In this document: one piece after another, positions 52,755-60,803 of the stretch
Layout: every line of letters begins with the position of its first letter
How positions within the stretch are numbered: the first letter of the stretch is position 1
Source of the DNA: Anaerobacillus alkaliphilus
GTDB taxonomy: Bacteria > Bacillota > Bacilli > Bacillales > Anaerobacillaceae
Direction: 5' to 3'
DNA length: 64,000 nt
Assembly: GCF_004116265.1 (NCBI RefSeq)
Contig: NZ_QOUX01000026.1
Span: forward strand, 146,371-210,370
Notes under the pieces: generated by a model
The model's database searches: none
What the model was told of the DNA's origin: nothing
Seen by the model: only the letters and a program-made list of their open reading frames with translations
Translations under genes and position numbers: made by a program

Positions 52755-54191
52755 TTAAAAGCCTCCTAGTTTATTCATTTTTTCAATATGGTCGATGGCA
52801 TCTAACATCGCTTCTGTTTTGCCGTAATGGAAAAAGACAATGTCGCCTGTTGGGAATTCGGTACTGCGACCGACTCGACCGGAGATTTGGACAAGAGCAC
52901 TCTCGGTAAAGACGTCATCGTCAGCACCATAGACTGCGACAGCTACGTTCAGGACGGTCACCCCTCGCTCGAGAATGGTTGTTGTTACTAAAATTTGAAT
53001 TTCTTTTGCCCGGAACTTTTGGACCTTTTCGCGGCGGTTTGGATCTTCGGAGTGAACGCCTTCTAATGATGAAAATTGCTTTTGGAGGAGTGGGACAAGC
53101 TGGTTGAGGACAGCGACAGATGGGACGAACAGAAAGGTTTGCTGGCTTCCTCGTTGCTTTAGCCAGTGAAGGACTACTTTTAGGATTTGTTGTTTTTTAA
53201 GAAGCTTGCGCCAGTTGCCTGACCATTGGATTGTTGGAACGGGCAATGGAAAGCCGTGGAAACGTTTTGGGATTTTGACGATGTCGATGTATTTTGCTTT
53301 TTGAAGCTTTTTATCCGGGGTCGCGGTAAGTAGGATCGTTGTTCCCTCTGGCTTGGCTGCGTTGTTGGCAGCATATTTTAACATCGGATCAAAGGAAAAT
53401 GGGAAGGCGTCGACTTCATCGATGACGACAAAATCAAAGTGGTGATAGTAACGGAGAAGTTGGTGTGTGGTCGCAATGACTAGCTGACCTTCTTTGCCAC
53501 GGTCTTCACTTCCTCCATATAAGGAGAGAACAGATATTTTCGGGAAAACGGCTTTAATCCGCGGTGTTAACTCATGAACAACATCACTTCTTGGCGTGGC
53601 GATTAAGACAGTTTGTCCAAGTTCAATGGCTTTGTTAATGCCTTCAAAGAGGATCTCGGTTTTCCCTGCACCACAGACTGCCCAGATTAGGAGTTTTTTC
53701 GGTAAACCTACCGCGCCGACGATTTTGTTGGAAGCATGTTTCTGACCTTCTGAGAGGGTTCCTTCCCAGTGAAGAGCCCGTTCTCTCTTATCGTAGTGGA
53801 TGGGAGGACCAACCCAGGTAACTAAAGGTGAACACTCCGAAACCTTGCCCATGGTGATACAGTGACGACAGTATGTGCAGGTTCGATTACATCTGGAACA
53901 TTCGTGAGAAGCAAATAAATGGTTTTGTGAATTGCCGCAGCGGGTACAGGTAGTATTGGTAATTCCTTTATGGTAGGTGAGATAACCATTTTGATAATGT
54001 TCATGGATGATTTCGATCGGAAAAGGAATTTCTTGAAGGAGAAGCTTTCGTCCGGTGAGAGTCTGTTGCAGAGGTTTTGAGAATTGATAGTTTGGATTAA
54101 GTGGTGGTTTTTGAAAATCAGGGAGACAACTTATAGCGGTCCCGCACTGCGGGTCAGGTTCAAGAAAGTGATCGTTCATTGTAAATCTCAA
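52755..54191 (-). CDS. comFA: ComFA, ATP-dependent DNA uptake helicase
   Basis: The protein has a four-Cys-pair zinc region (C-T-R-C, C-S-R-C, C-T-Y-C, C near 85-115), the Walker A motif A-V-C-G-A-G-K-T-E and a Walker B/DEAD-like V-V-I-D-E-V-D. Helicase motif Q-I-S-G-R-V-G-R is near the C-terminus. It is a DEAD-type motor that helps pull single-stranded DNA through ComEC. I prefer TTG 54191 (478 residues), five bases after GAGGTGA; the GTG at 54200 lies inside that RBS. Confidence 0.95.
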   Translation of the reverse strand: MRFTMNDHFLEPDPQCGTAISCLPDFQKPPLNPNYQFSKPLQQTLTGRKLLLQEIPFPIEIIHEHYQNGYLTYHKGITNTTCTRCGNSQNHLFASHECSRCNRTCTYCRHCITMGKVSECSPLVTWVGPPIHYDKRERALHWEGTLSEGQKHASNKIVGAVGLPKKLLIWAVCGAGKTEILFEGINKAIELGQTVLIATPRSDVVHELTPRIKAVFPKISVLSLYGGSEDRGKEGQLVIATTHQLLRYYHHFDFVVIDEVDAFPFSFDPMLKYAANNAAKPEGTTILLTATPDKKLQKAKYIDIVKIPKRFHGFPLPVPTIQWSGNWRKLLKKQQILKVVLHWLKQRGSQQTFLFVPSVAVLNQLVPLLQKQFSSLEGVHSEDPNRREKVQKFRAKEIQILVTTTILERGVTVLNVAVAVYGADDDVFTESALVQISGRVGRSTEFPTGDIVFFHYGKTEAMLDAIDHIEKMNKLGGF

Positions 54192-54210
54192 TAAAATCAC
54201 CTCATATAAA

Positions 54211-54394
54211 ATTGTGTAGAATATAAAACCCGAATTCTACAATCCAGGTTTCACATTCTACACTCTACATTCTACATTTTGCATTTTGCATTCTACACTC
54301 TGCATTCTACACTCTGCATTCTACATTCTACATTCTACATCTTGCATTCTGCATTTTTTCACAATTCATAATTCATAATTCATAATTGATAATT
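54211..54394. repeat. Long heptamer repeat tract between comFA and degV
   Basis: About twelve CATTCTACA-like and CATTTTGCA-like units fill 54253-54355, followed by an ATTCATA tandem at 54364-54384 that ends next to the degV stop. It is the largest of three related elements in the window. Confidence 0.75.
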
Positions 54395-55243
54395 CTACTT
54401 AAGGTACCAGCCAATCCCAATGCTACCTTCACCTAGGTGGGTACCAATCACCGGACCAAAGTAGCTAATCATGATGTTTGCATGAGGATATTCTGACTGT
54501 AGTTGGGCCTGAATTTTTTCAGCTTCCTCTTCACAGTTCCCATGAATCACAACAATCTGAATTGGTTCACCTGTTTTTGCATCTTCATCAAGAAGACCAA
54601 AAATACGGTTAAGTGCTTTTTTCGACGTACGGACTTTTTCAAACGGGACAATTTTCCCTTCGACAAAGTGAAGGACAGGCTTAATTTGGAGAAGACTACC
54701 GATAAATGCTTGCGCACCGCTTAAGCGACCGCCACGATGAAGGTGGCTTAAGTCATCTGCCATAAAGTAGGCTTTAACTTTCGTTTTCATTTCATTTAGG
54801 CGTGCAATGATTTCTTCTGACGCCTTACCTTCGTTGGCAAGTTTTACTGCCTCTAGGACATAAAATCCTTGTGGCATACAGCTAATTTCAGAGTCAAACG
54901 CAGTAACTTTAATTCCTTCAACCATGCTTGCAGCTGCGACAGCAGATTGATAGGTCCCACTAATTTTGCTAGAAAGATGGATAGAAATGATTTCTGTATA
55001 GCCTTCACTTGCTAGTCTTTCAAACTCCGCAGCAAACTCGCCGATTGGTGGCTGAGATGTTGTTGGTAGATTTTCAATTCGTTTAATCATTTCATAGAAA
55101 TCAGCTGTGGTGATTTCTACTTCTTCTTTGTATGACTCATTTCCAAATATAACATTCAATGGCACCATCGTAATTCCTAGTTCGTCCCTTTGTTGCTTAG
55201 GTATGTAGGCCGTACTATCTGTTACAACTGCTATCTTCGTCAT
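54395..55243 (-). CDS. DegV family fatty-acid-binding protein
   Basis: The protein starts K-I-A-V-V-T-D-S-T-A-Y-I-P and has the DegV blocks T-S-Q-P-P-I-G-E-F and I-H-L-S-S-K-I-S-G-T-Y-Q-S-A, with the later H-L-H-R-G-G-R-L-S segment. Such proteins bind fatty acids, and FakB-type members present them to a kinase. I place the start at ATG 55243 (282 residues) because the longer frame begins inside the RBS (GTGAGG). It is the yviA equivalent next to degU. Confidence 0.93.
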   Translation of the reverse strand: MTKIAVVTDSTAYIPKQQRDELGITMVPLNVIFGNESYKEEVEITTADFYEMIKRIENLPTTSQPPIGEFAAEFERLASEGYTEIISIHLSSKISGTYQSAVAAASMVEGIKVTAFDSEISCMPQGFYVLEAVKLANEGKASEEIIARLNEMKTKVKAYFMADDLSHLHRGGRLSGAQAFIGSLLQIKPVLHFVEGKIVPFEKVRTSKKALNRIFGLLDEDAKTGEPIQIVVIHGNCEEEAEKIQAQLQSEYPHANIMISYFGPVIGTHLGEGSIGIGWYLK

Positions 55244-55276
55244 TGTCTTCCTCACTTTATCTTCAAATATTTTTAA

Positions 55277-55306
55277 GAAAAGCTTGTACAGAGTTGTACA
55301 AGCTTA
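55277..55306 (-). terminator. Terminator after degU
   Basis: AAGCTTGTAC pairs with GTACAAGCTT (10 bases) around a six-base loop, followed on the minus strand by TTCTTAAAAA. The T-run is weak. Confidence 0.6.
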
Positions 55307-55396
55307 ATTTGATGTATTCAATCAATTATATAGTACCAATAACCTAGTAGACTGTCCATCATTTACGCCTTACAAAAACAGGCATGATCCGACAAT

Positions 55397-56101
55397 CTAT
55401 CTCACCATTACCCAACCGTTCTTAATCGCTTCTACAACGGCTTGCGTACGGTCGTTTACGTTCATTTTTTGTAAGATATTACTTACATGGTTCTTAACTG
55501 TTTTTTCACTAATAAATAAAATTTCACCGATCGAGCGATTGCTTTTTCCATCGGTCATTAATTGCAAGACTTCACATTCGCGTCTTGTTAAAATATGTAA
55601 TGGACGACGGTATTCTACTTCTCGAAAACCAATTTCCACATCATTTGCCGGCTCGCACGCTAATCGGCGATATTCGTTAATTAAGTTATGAGTCACCTTT
55701 GGATGGATGTAAGCTCCGCCGTCAGCAACAACTCTCACTGCTTCAATTAATGAATCAGCATCCATTTCTTTTAATAAGTAACCGGAAGCTCCTGTTTTTA
55801 ATACATGTGTCACGTATGACTCGTCATCGTGAATTGATAATATCAGCACTTTGATGTCTGGGTACAATTCAATAAGTCGACGTGTTGCCTCTACCCCGTT
55901 CACCTTCGGCATATTGATATCCATTAATATAACATCAGGATGAAATTGTTCAACAAGGTCAATTGCTTTTGAACCGTCGTCACCCTCTGCGACAATTTCA
56001 AAATTATTTTCCATCGCCAGGATACGTTTTACTCCTTCACGAAAAAGCTGATGGTCATCAATAATTACTATTTTGATAATCTTTTCTTGAGTATCGTACA
56101 T
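55397..56101 (-). CDS. degU: DegU response regulator
   Basis: The 234-residue protein is a NarL-type response regulator, very close to B. subtilis DegU. The receiver domain has D15-D16 and the phosphorylatable D61 in L-M-D-I-N-M-P. The DNA-binding half has [10 protein letters not shown] and the helix-turn-helix [17 protein letters not shown]. DegU controls exoenzymes, competence and motility. It follows degS by 18 bases. Confidence 0.97.
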   Translation of the reverse strand: MYDTQEKIIKIVIIDDHQLFREGVKRILAMENNFEIVAEGDDGSKAIDLVEQFHPDVILMDINMPKVNGVEATRRLIELYPDIKVLILSIHDDESYVTHVLKTGASGYLLKEMDADSLIEAVRVVADGGAYIHPKVTHNLINEYRRLACEPANDVEIGFREVEYRRPLHILTRRECEVLQLMTDGKSNRSIGEILFISEKTVKNHVSNILQKMNVNDRTQAVVEAIKNGWVMVR

Positions 56102-56119
56102 TCTAATTACCTCCTCGTG

Positions 56120-57247
56120 TTATGTATGAATTGGAACAGCTAGTATAATCAACGTACCTCTGTTTATCTTTGAGTCGATGGTCATTTCACCTTTCAGCAT
56201 ATTGACACGCTCTTTCATCCCCAATAATCCAAAAGCACCTTCTTTTTTCTCGGATTGATCAAAGCCTTTTCCATCATCTTTAATAATGACAATTACTTTC
56301 GTAGCCTTTATTTCCATTTTGACTTGAACCTGTTTAGGTTTTGCATGCTTGTGAGCATTTTGTACTGCCTCTTGGACAAAACGGAAGATCGCTATTTCCA
56401 GTGCAGCAGGTAAACGCTCTTCTTTTCCTATGGTTTTAAAACTAACTGCCATACCTGTGTGTTCTTGAAAGTTTTTTAGATATTTTGCTAATGTTGGGAT
56501 TAAGCCGAGATCATCTAAAGCCATTGGTCGCAAATCATAAATAATACGTCTTACTTCCGATAGTGAATTCTTGACCATTCCCCGTAAATCACGAATTTCC
56601 TTAAGTGCATCATCAATACCTTTTTCACGGTAGATGCGTTCGACTAACTCTGAACGTAACAAGACATTTGCCATCATTTGTGCGGGGCCATCATGAATTT
56701 CTCGCGACACGCGTTTTCGCTCTTCTTCTTGTGCTTCAATGATTTTTAAGCCAAACTCTTGAAGCTCTTTTGCATCTTCTAAGATAGTCGTGACTTCTTG
56801 AAGGTCACTAGTTAAGTAATTAATGACAACGGAGATTTGCCCAACAAGCTTTTCAGCTTTCTGAATGGTTTCTTGAATAGCAACAAGCCTACGCTCGATC
56901 GAATCACGTCGTTCACGAAGCTGCTTTTCTTCCTGCCGCAATAATGCCAGTTTGACTTGGAAGTCATTAGCTTGCTCATAGGCATTTCGAACCTCTTCAT
57001 CGGTAAACTTCACAAAGTTCTTACTAACCTCGGCTAAGCGGTTGCGAGCAAAACGAGCATGGATCTCTGTCCGGTCCGTATTTTCAATAACAGACGCTAC
57101 TTTCATTTGCACTTGAGCCAATTCCAGTTGTAATTGTGAAAATTCACCTCTTGATTGCTCAGTTATATCAAAAACCTGCTCTTTACTAGAACTAACAGTT
57201 TCGAGCATCTTCTTCAAAATATCATCTAGTTGTGTTTTATTCGCCAT
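56120..57247 (-). CDS. degS: DegS sensor histidine kinase
   Basis: The 375-residue cytosolic kinase has a coiled-coil N-terminal sensor domain (about 30-175), the HisKA_3 motif S-R-E-I-H-D-G-P-A-Q with phosphorylated H185, and the ATP-binding G-x-G blocks (D-D-G-K-G-F, G-L-L-G-M-K-E-R). No membrane segment is present, as for B. subtilis DegS. It phosphorylates DegU, encoded just downstream. The ATG follows GTGAGGG. Confidence 0.96.
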   Translation of the reverse strand: MANKTQLDDILKKMLETVSSSKEQVFDITEQSRGEFSQLQLELAQVQMKVASVIENTDRTEIHARFARNRLAEVSKNFVKFTDEEVRNAYEQANDFQVKLALLRQEEKQLRERRDSIERRLVAIQETIQKAEKLVGQISVVINYLTSDLQEVTTILEDAKELQEFGLKIIEAQEEERKRVSREIHDGPAQMMANVLLRSELVERIYREKGIDDALKEIRDLRGMVKNSLSEVRRIIYDLRPMALDDLGLIPTLAKYLKNFQEHTGMAVSFKTIGKEERLPAALEIAIFRFVQEAVQNAHKHAKPKQVQVKMEIKATKVIVIIKDDGKGFDQSEKKEGAFGLLGMKERVNMLKGEMTIDSKINRGTLIILAVPIHT

Positions 57248-57536
57248 ATTAGTCCCTCACTTTAAATGTACAGAACTATCTCACTAGAAAATAGAAACTA
57301 TGTACCTAATATTTATATAGGTAATGTTTACTACTTATCACTAGCTAAACATAGTTAATCAAAATACAAAAGTATTAACGGTAAATTTGTCGCTGGTAAA
57401 ATATGCTTGTAAGCCTTTGTTTTAGCCGTTCTAAGCTAAATTCTATAATTCCTATTCTATCATATAACAGCTACGTAGATGTTGAGAAAATAGCATTTTT
57501 CCAACAACAAATGTTAAAATACATGTACTATCATTT
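57248..57536. other. Intergenic region between degS and yvyE
   Basis: This divergent gap should hold promoters for degS (minus) and yvyE (plus), but no convincing -35/-10 pair was assigned. Confidence 0.4.
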
Positions 57537-57637
57537 GGTGCCTGGCACCCTTCGTGGACATATTTCGCTAGTAGTACACCTCACGCGGACGTGGTGTCCT
57601 CTGGTGGTGGAATTGTCCTTTTATGGTGCCAGGTACC
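57537..57637. repeat. REP-like pair upstream of yvyE
   Basis: GGTGCCTGGCACC (57537-57549) followed by CTTCGTGGACAT, and GGTGCCAGGTACC (57625-57637), bound a 101-base element. The first half repeats the motif of 24193-24217. The element provides about 16 codons of a spurious N-terminal extension to the yvyE frame. Confidence 0.7.
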
Positions 57638-57656
57638 ATCCAAAGAGGTGTTTTTG

Positions 57657-58289
57657 TTGCTTTCATCATATTTTACAGTTAAAGGGTATGGCGAACATGA
57701 GATTGTCATTCAAAAATCTAGATTTATTACCTACGTGGATCGGGTGACAACCGAAGCTGATGCCCAAGCGTTCATAGAGAAAATTAAGAAAAAACATTGG
57801 GATGCTAATCACAATTGTTCGGCTTATATGATTGGTGAAAACGATCTTATTCAAAAGGCCAATGATGATGGCGAGCCTAGCGGAACTGCTGGTGTGCCAA
57901 TACTTGAGGTGTTAAAGAAGCGCGGCTTAAAGGATACAGTTGTTGTCGTGACTCGATATTTCGGTGGGATAAAATTAGGTGCTGGCGGGTTAATTCGCGC
58001 GTATGGCAGCTCCACAAGCGAAGGGTTAAACGCCACTGGAATAGTTGAACGGAAGCTCATGCAAATTTTTCATACGAAGGTTGATTACACTTGGCTCGGG
58101 AAATTGGAAAATGAGTTGCGGGATTCACGTTATCTCATTAAGGAGATTAATTACTTAGATAATGTGGAGATTGTCACCTATGTAACTAGTGGCGAAGAAG
58201 ATGCTTTCCGTAGTTGGATTACTGATTTGACAAATGGTCAAGCTGAGATTGTGTTAGGCGATCAGGAGTATTTGGAGCAGGATGTTTAG
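57657..58289 (+). CDS. yvyE: YvyE/YigZ (IMPACT) family protein
   Basis: The protein has the UPF0029/IMPACT domain pattern: the K-S-R-F-I start, H-N-C-S-A-Y, N-D-D-G-E-P-S-G-T-A-G-V-P-I-L and V-T-R-Y-F-G-G-I-K-L-G-A-G-G-L. A ferredoxin-like C-terminal domain of about 70 residues follows. Family members may bind translation complexes; the exact role in Bacillus is unknown. I use TTG 57657 (210 residues, M-L-S-S-Y-F-T-V-K-G) behind AGAGGTG, which matches the family's usual start. A longer frame from 57591 would translate the REP-like repeat. Confidence 0.9.
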   Translation: MLSSYFTVKGYGEHEIVIQKSRFITYVDRVTTEADAQAFIEKIKKKHWDANHNCSAYMIGENDLIQKANDDGEPSGTAGVPILEVLKKRGLKDTVVVVTRYFGGIKLGAGGLIRAYGSSTSEGLNATGIVERKLMQIFHTKVDYTWLGKLENELRDSRYLIKEINYLDNVEIVTYVTSGEEDAFRSWITDLTNGQAEIVLGDQEYLEQDV

Positions 58290-58296
58290 GTCGAAC

Positions 58297-58330
58297 CGTA
58301 CACATTGGGGATTAGTGTGTACGTTTTTTT
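58297..58330 (+). terminator. Terminator after yvyE
   Basis: CGTACACA pairs with TGTGTACG around an 11-base loop, followed by seven T residues. Confidence 0.85.
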
Positions 58331-58398
58331 GTGGACTACTCTTTTGATACTGAGTCTAGAAGCTGATGCCCGTCGCTTTGTCTTAACCTCTTGCTCCT

Positions 58399-58520
58399 AG
58401 TTATACATTAAGAGGACATACATTCCGTTATTTTCCGGAAAAATGCCCTTTTTAAAATTTCGCGGCCACCAAGGTGTCCTCATGACGACTTGTAGGACGC
58501 AGCCCCTTAGTTATACCTAG
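58399..58520. repeat. Possible dispersed-repeat remnant upstream of tagU
   Basis: The stretch has two related blocks, CCTAGTTATACATTAAG near 58397 and CCTTAGTTATACCTAGTG near 58503, around short inverted pieces such as CATTCCG/CCGGAA and GTGTCCT/AGGAC. No gene can be supported here. The gap 58331-58620 otherwise shows nothing clear. Confidence 0.3.
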
Positions 58521-58630
58521 TGGTCACACAAAATCATTCGTCCCCCACGTCCTCCACTTCTTTTCAACCATTCAAAAAATTTACATTTACACATCGGTTC
58601 CCACAATATAAAATAGGTTAGATGTCAAAA

Positions 58631-58659
58631 TGAAACTTTCATTCTACAAATCTCGTCTA
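58631..58659 (+). promoter_or_regulatory. ECF sigma (sigma-M/X/W type) promoter of tagU
   Basis: TGAAAC, 17 bases, CGTCTA: both elements match the ECF envelope-stress consensus exactly. B. subtilis lytR/tagU is known to be controlled in part by such sigma factors. It lies about 45 bases upstream of the ATG. Confidence 0.8.
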
Positions 58660-58703
58660 ATTATGATATGGTAGTTTCTTAGAGAAAAAGGAGTGTATAC
58701 ATC

Positions 58704-59684
58704 ATGGCTCTTACTAGAAGTGAGAAGAAAAAAGAAAAACGCAGAAAAAGTGGAACATATAAATTTTTAAAAACGACAGGGTTAATCCTTGTCACATTAA
58801 TGGTTTTAATTGGTGGAGCTTTCGGTTACTTTGTAATGAAAGCAGCAGACGTTACGACTAGTGCTCAAACGAGTCTTGAGCGCGGTGATCGTTCTGAGAA
58901 ACGACTTGTTCCTGTTAACCCAAGCAAAGATAATATATCCGTTCTTTTCCTTGGGCTAGACGATCGTGACGGTGGCTTGAAAGGCCGTACAGATGCTTTA
59001 CTGCTAGCTACGTTTAACAAAAAAGAAAATTCGGTGAAGATGGTCAGTGTTCCACGTGATGCTAGAGTTGAACTCATTGGCCGTGATCGTATGGATAAGA
59101 TCAATCATGCTCATGCTTTTGGTGGTGTTGATATGACTATTGCGACGGTTGAAAACTTACTTGACCTTCCAGTTGATTATTTTGTAAAACTGAACTTTGA
59201 TGCTTTTATGGAAATCATTGATGCCTTAGGCGGAATTGAAGTTGAAGTACCATTTGCGTTTACAGAAATGGATAGTAACGACGTTCAAGGAGCTATTTCC
59301 ATTAAAGAAGGCTTACAGCTTTTAGATGGCGAAGAAGCTTTAGCTTACTCTCGTATGCGTAAGAAAGATCCGCGCGGAGACATTGGTCGTGGCGAAAGAC
59401 AACAACAGGTGTTAGAAGGAATTATTAAAAAGGGATCATCTCTATCATCCATTAATAAATTCGACGATGTGATGAAAAGCATCGAAAATAACTTAGCAAC
59501 AAACTTAAGCTTCGGAAATATTTTAAGCCTTCACTCGTATAGCTCTGGCTTACGAAATATTGAGCGACTAACGATTGAAGGAAAGAATGCTTCAATTAAA
59601 GGGATTTATTATTACGAATTAATTCCGGAATCAGTAAAAGAAATTTCTACAACATTACGTGAGCATTTAGAAGTCACGAACTAA
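58704..59684 (+). CDS. tagU: LytR-CpsA-Psr family wall polymer ligase
   Basis: The 326-residue protein has a basic cytoplasmic start, one membrane segment (about 23-45) and an external LCP domain with the motifs L-D-D-R-D-G-G-L-K-G-R-T-D-A, V-P-R-D-A-R, and the Arg-rich Y-S-R-M-R-K-K-D-P-R-G-D-I-G-R-G-E-R-Q. LCP enzymes attach teichoic acids or other glycopolymers, including capsules and SLH-binding polysaccharides, from lipid carriers to peptidoglycan. RBS AAAGGAGTG precedes the ATG. In B. subtilis the gene is tagU (lytR), near yvyE and degS as here. Confidence 0.93.
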   Translation: MALTRSEKKKEKRRKSGTYKFLKTTGLILVTLMVLIGGAFGYFVMKAADVTTSAQTSLERGDRSEKRLVPVNPSKDNISVLFLGLDDRDGGLKGRTDALLLATFNKKENSVKMVSVPRDARVELIGRDRMDKINHAHAFGGVDMTIATVENLLDLPVDYFVKLNFDAFMEIIDALGGIEVEVPFAFTEMDSNDVQGAISIKEGLQLLDGEEALAYSRMRKKDPRGDIGRGERQQQVLEGIIKKGSSLSSINKFDDVMKSIENNLATNLSFGNILSLHSYSSGLRNIERLTIEGKNASIKGIYYYELIPESVKEISTTLREHLEVTN

Positions 59685-59690
59685 AACGAA

Positions 59691-59724
59691 ACGACTAGGG
59701 ATTGGTTTCCCTAGTCGTTTTTTT
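59691..59724. terminator. Terminator between tagU and the convergent unknown gene
   Basis: ACGACTAGGG pairs with CCCTAGTCGT around an eight-base loop, followed by TTTTTTC on the plus strand. On the minus strand it is followed by TTCGTTTT, so it probably serves mainly tagU. Confidence 0.88.
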
Positions 59725-59725
59725 C

Positions 59726-60724
59726 TTAATATAACTCATCTCGATAATGATCAAGATAGTATCTGTAAATCCGCTTAAAACGTTGATCGTCTAGCATTTT
59801 TAAGAATGTCGCGCCGTCGGTCTGAACATACATAAGATCGTTGTCTGCAAAACTTCCCAAGACTTCCACCTCATAAATCAACTCCTCACCTTCATAAAGT
59901 TCAAAAACAACCGTATAAGTTTTTTCTAGATTGTCTTTTAATTCATTGCGAAGCTGTTGTGATGGACCTTTTTGAAAAATAACTTCTATTTTATCTGAAT
60001 TAATATGGAGTGCTTCAAGTATTTGACGCTCATCTGGATCTATTAGGTAAACAAGATATTGATAATCCTCATATAAAAAATGGTTTAGTACTAAATAGTC
60101 AGCCCCAAATGTGTAGTATGTTGCAAAATAATCGTCACGAGGAGCTACTTCGCGGTAGTTCAATTGTTTTTCTGTTAACCAATGAACGAGAGTCTCATTT
60201 CCTTCAATTAACTCATCTATTTTATCGGAACTAAAACGATACTCATTTCTTTTTTCTATATTAATTGCAATAGGCAAACTAAGCATATGTCGATTATCAA
60301 AAATCGCATTTACACTAGGACGCTCCTCAAACGTATACAATGCAGGATCAGCTAGATACTTCCTTGCTTTTAGTCGAAGCTCCCTCTCGATGATCTCCCC
60401 TGGTTCTAACGTATACTCAATATAATTAGCAGAGCACTGTAGCAGGTCATTAATATAATAGTAATATTGAAGCTCTCTAGACACATCGATCTTCGGACCG
60501 ACTTCACAGTCAGTGTGAGCAGTTAATAGCTTTGTTTGTTTAGAAATATTTTCAATTCTTGAAATCACCACGAGTTTATCGTCAAGATCATAACTCTCTT
60601 GATTAATCTCAATTGAAAATTGTATGCCATCCTTTGTCATTTCTTTGTATGTTTTTGGTTGTTGAGAATAATAGACAACGATGACAAATGCAAGCAGCCC
60701 TATGATTGTAAGATACTTTTTCAT
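59726..60724 (-). CDS. Hypothetical membrane-anchored protein with BsuPI-like beta domain
   Basis: The 332-residue protein has an N-terminal membrane anchor or signal (about 4-20, L-T-I-I-G-L-L-A-F-V-I-V-V) and no lipobox. Residues about 36-160 have the pattern of a BsuPI-like beta sandwich (F-S-I-E-I-N-x-E-S-Y-D-L-D-D-K-L-V-V), ending near L-E-P-G-E. The remaining part is rich in Tyr, Asp and Glu and was not recognised. It should act outside the membrane. It is transcribed convergently with tagU, downstream of the carboxypeptidase gene but about 80 bases from it. Confidence 0.75.
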   Translation of the reverse strand: MKKYLTIIGLLAFVIVVYYSQQPKTYKEMTKDGIQFSIEINQESYDLDDKLVVISRIENISKQTKLLTAHTDCEVGPKIDVSRELQYYYYINDLLQCSANYIEYTLEPGEIIERELRLKARKYLADPALYTFEERPSVNAIFDNRHMLSLPIAINIEKRNEYRFSSDKIDELIEGNETLVHWLTEKQLNYREVAPRDDYFATYYTFGADYLVLNHFLYEDYQYLVYLIDPDERQILEALHINSDKIEVIFQKGPSQQLRNELKDNLEKTYTVVFELYEGEELIYEVEVLGSFADNDLMYVQTDGATFLKMLDDQRFKRIYRYYLDHYRDELY

Positions 60725-60803
60725 GATACCACCTAATTTAGTATGAATACCTTTATTTTAGCATAGTAACAACTTGCGAAGAATGGAAATAACTCCCATG
60801 GCA

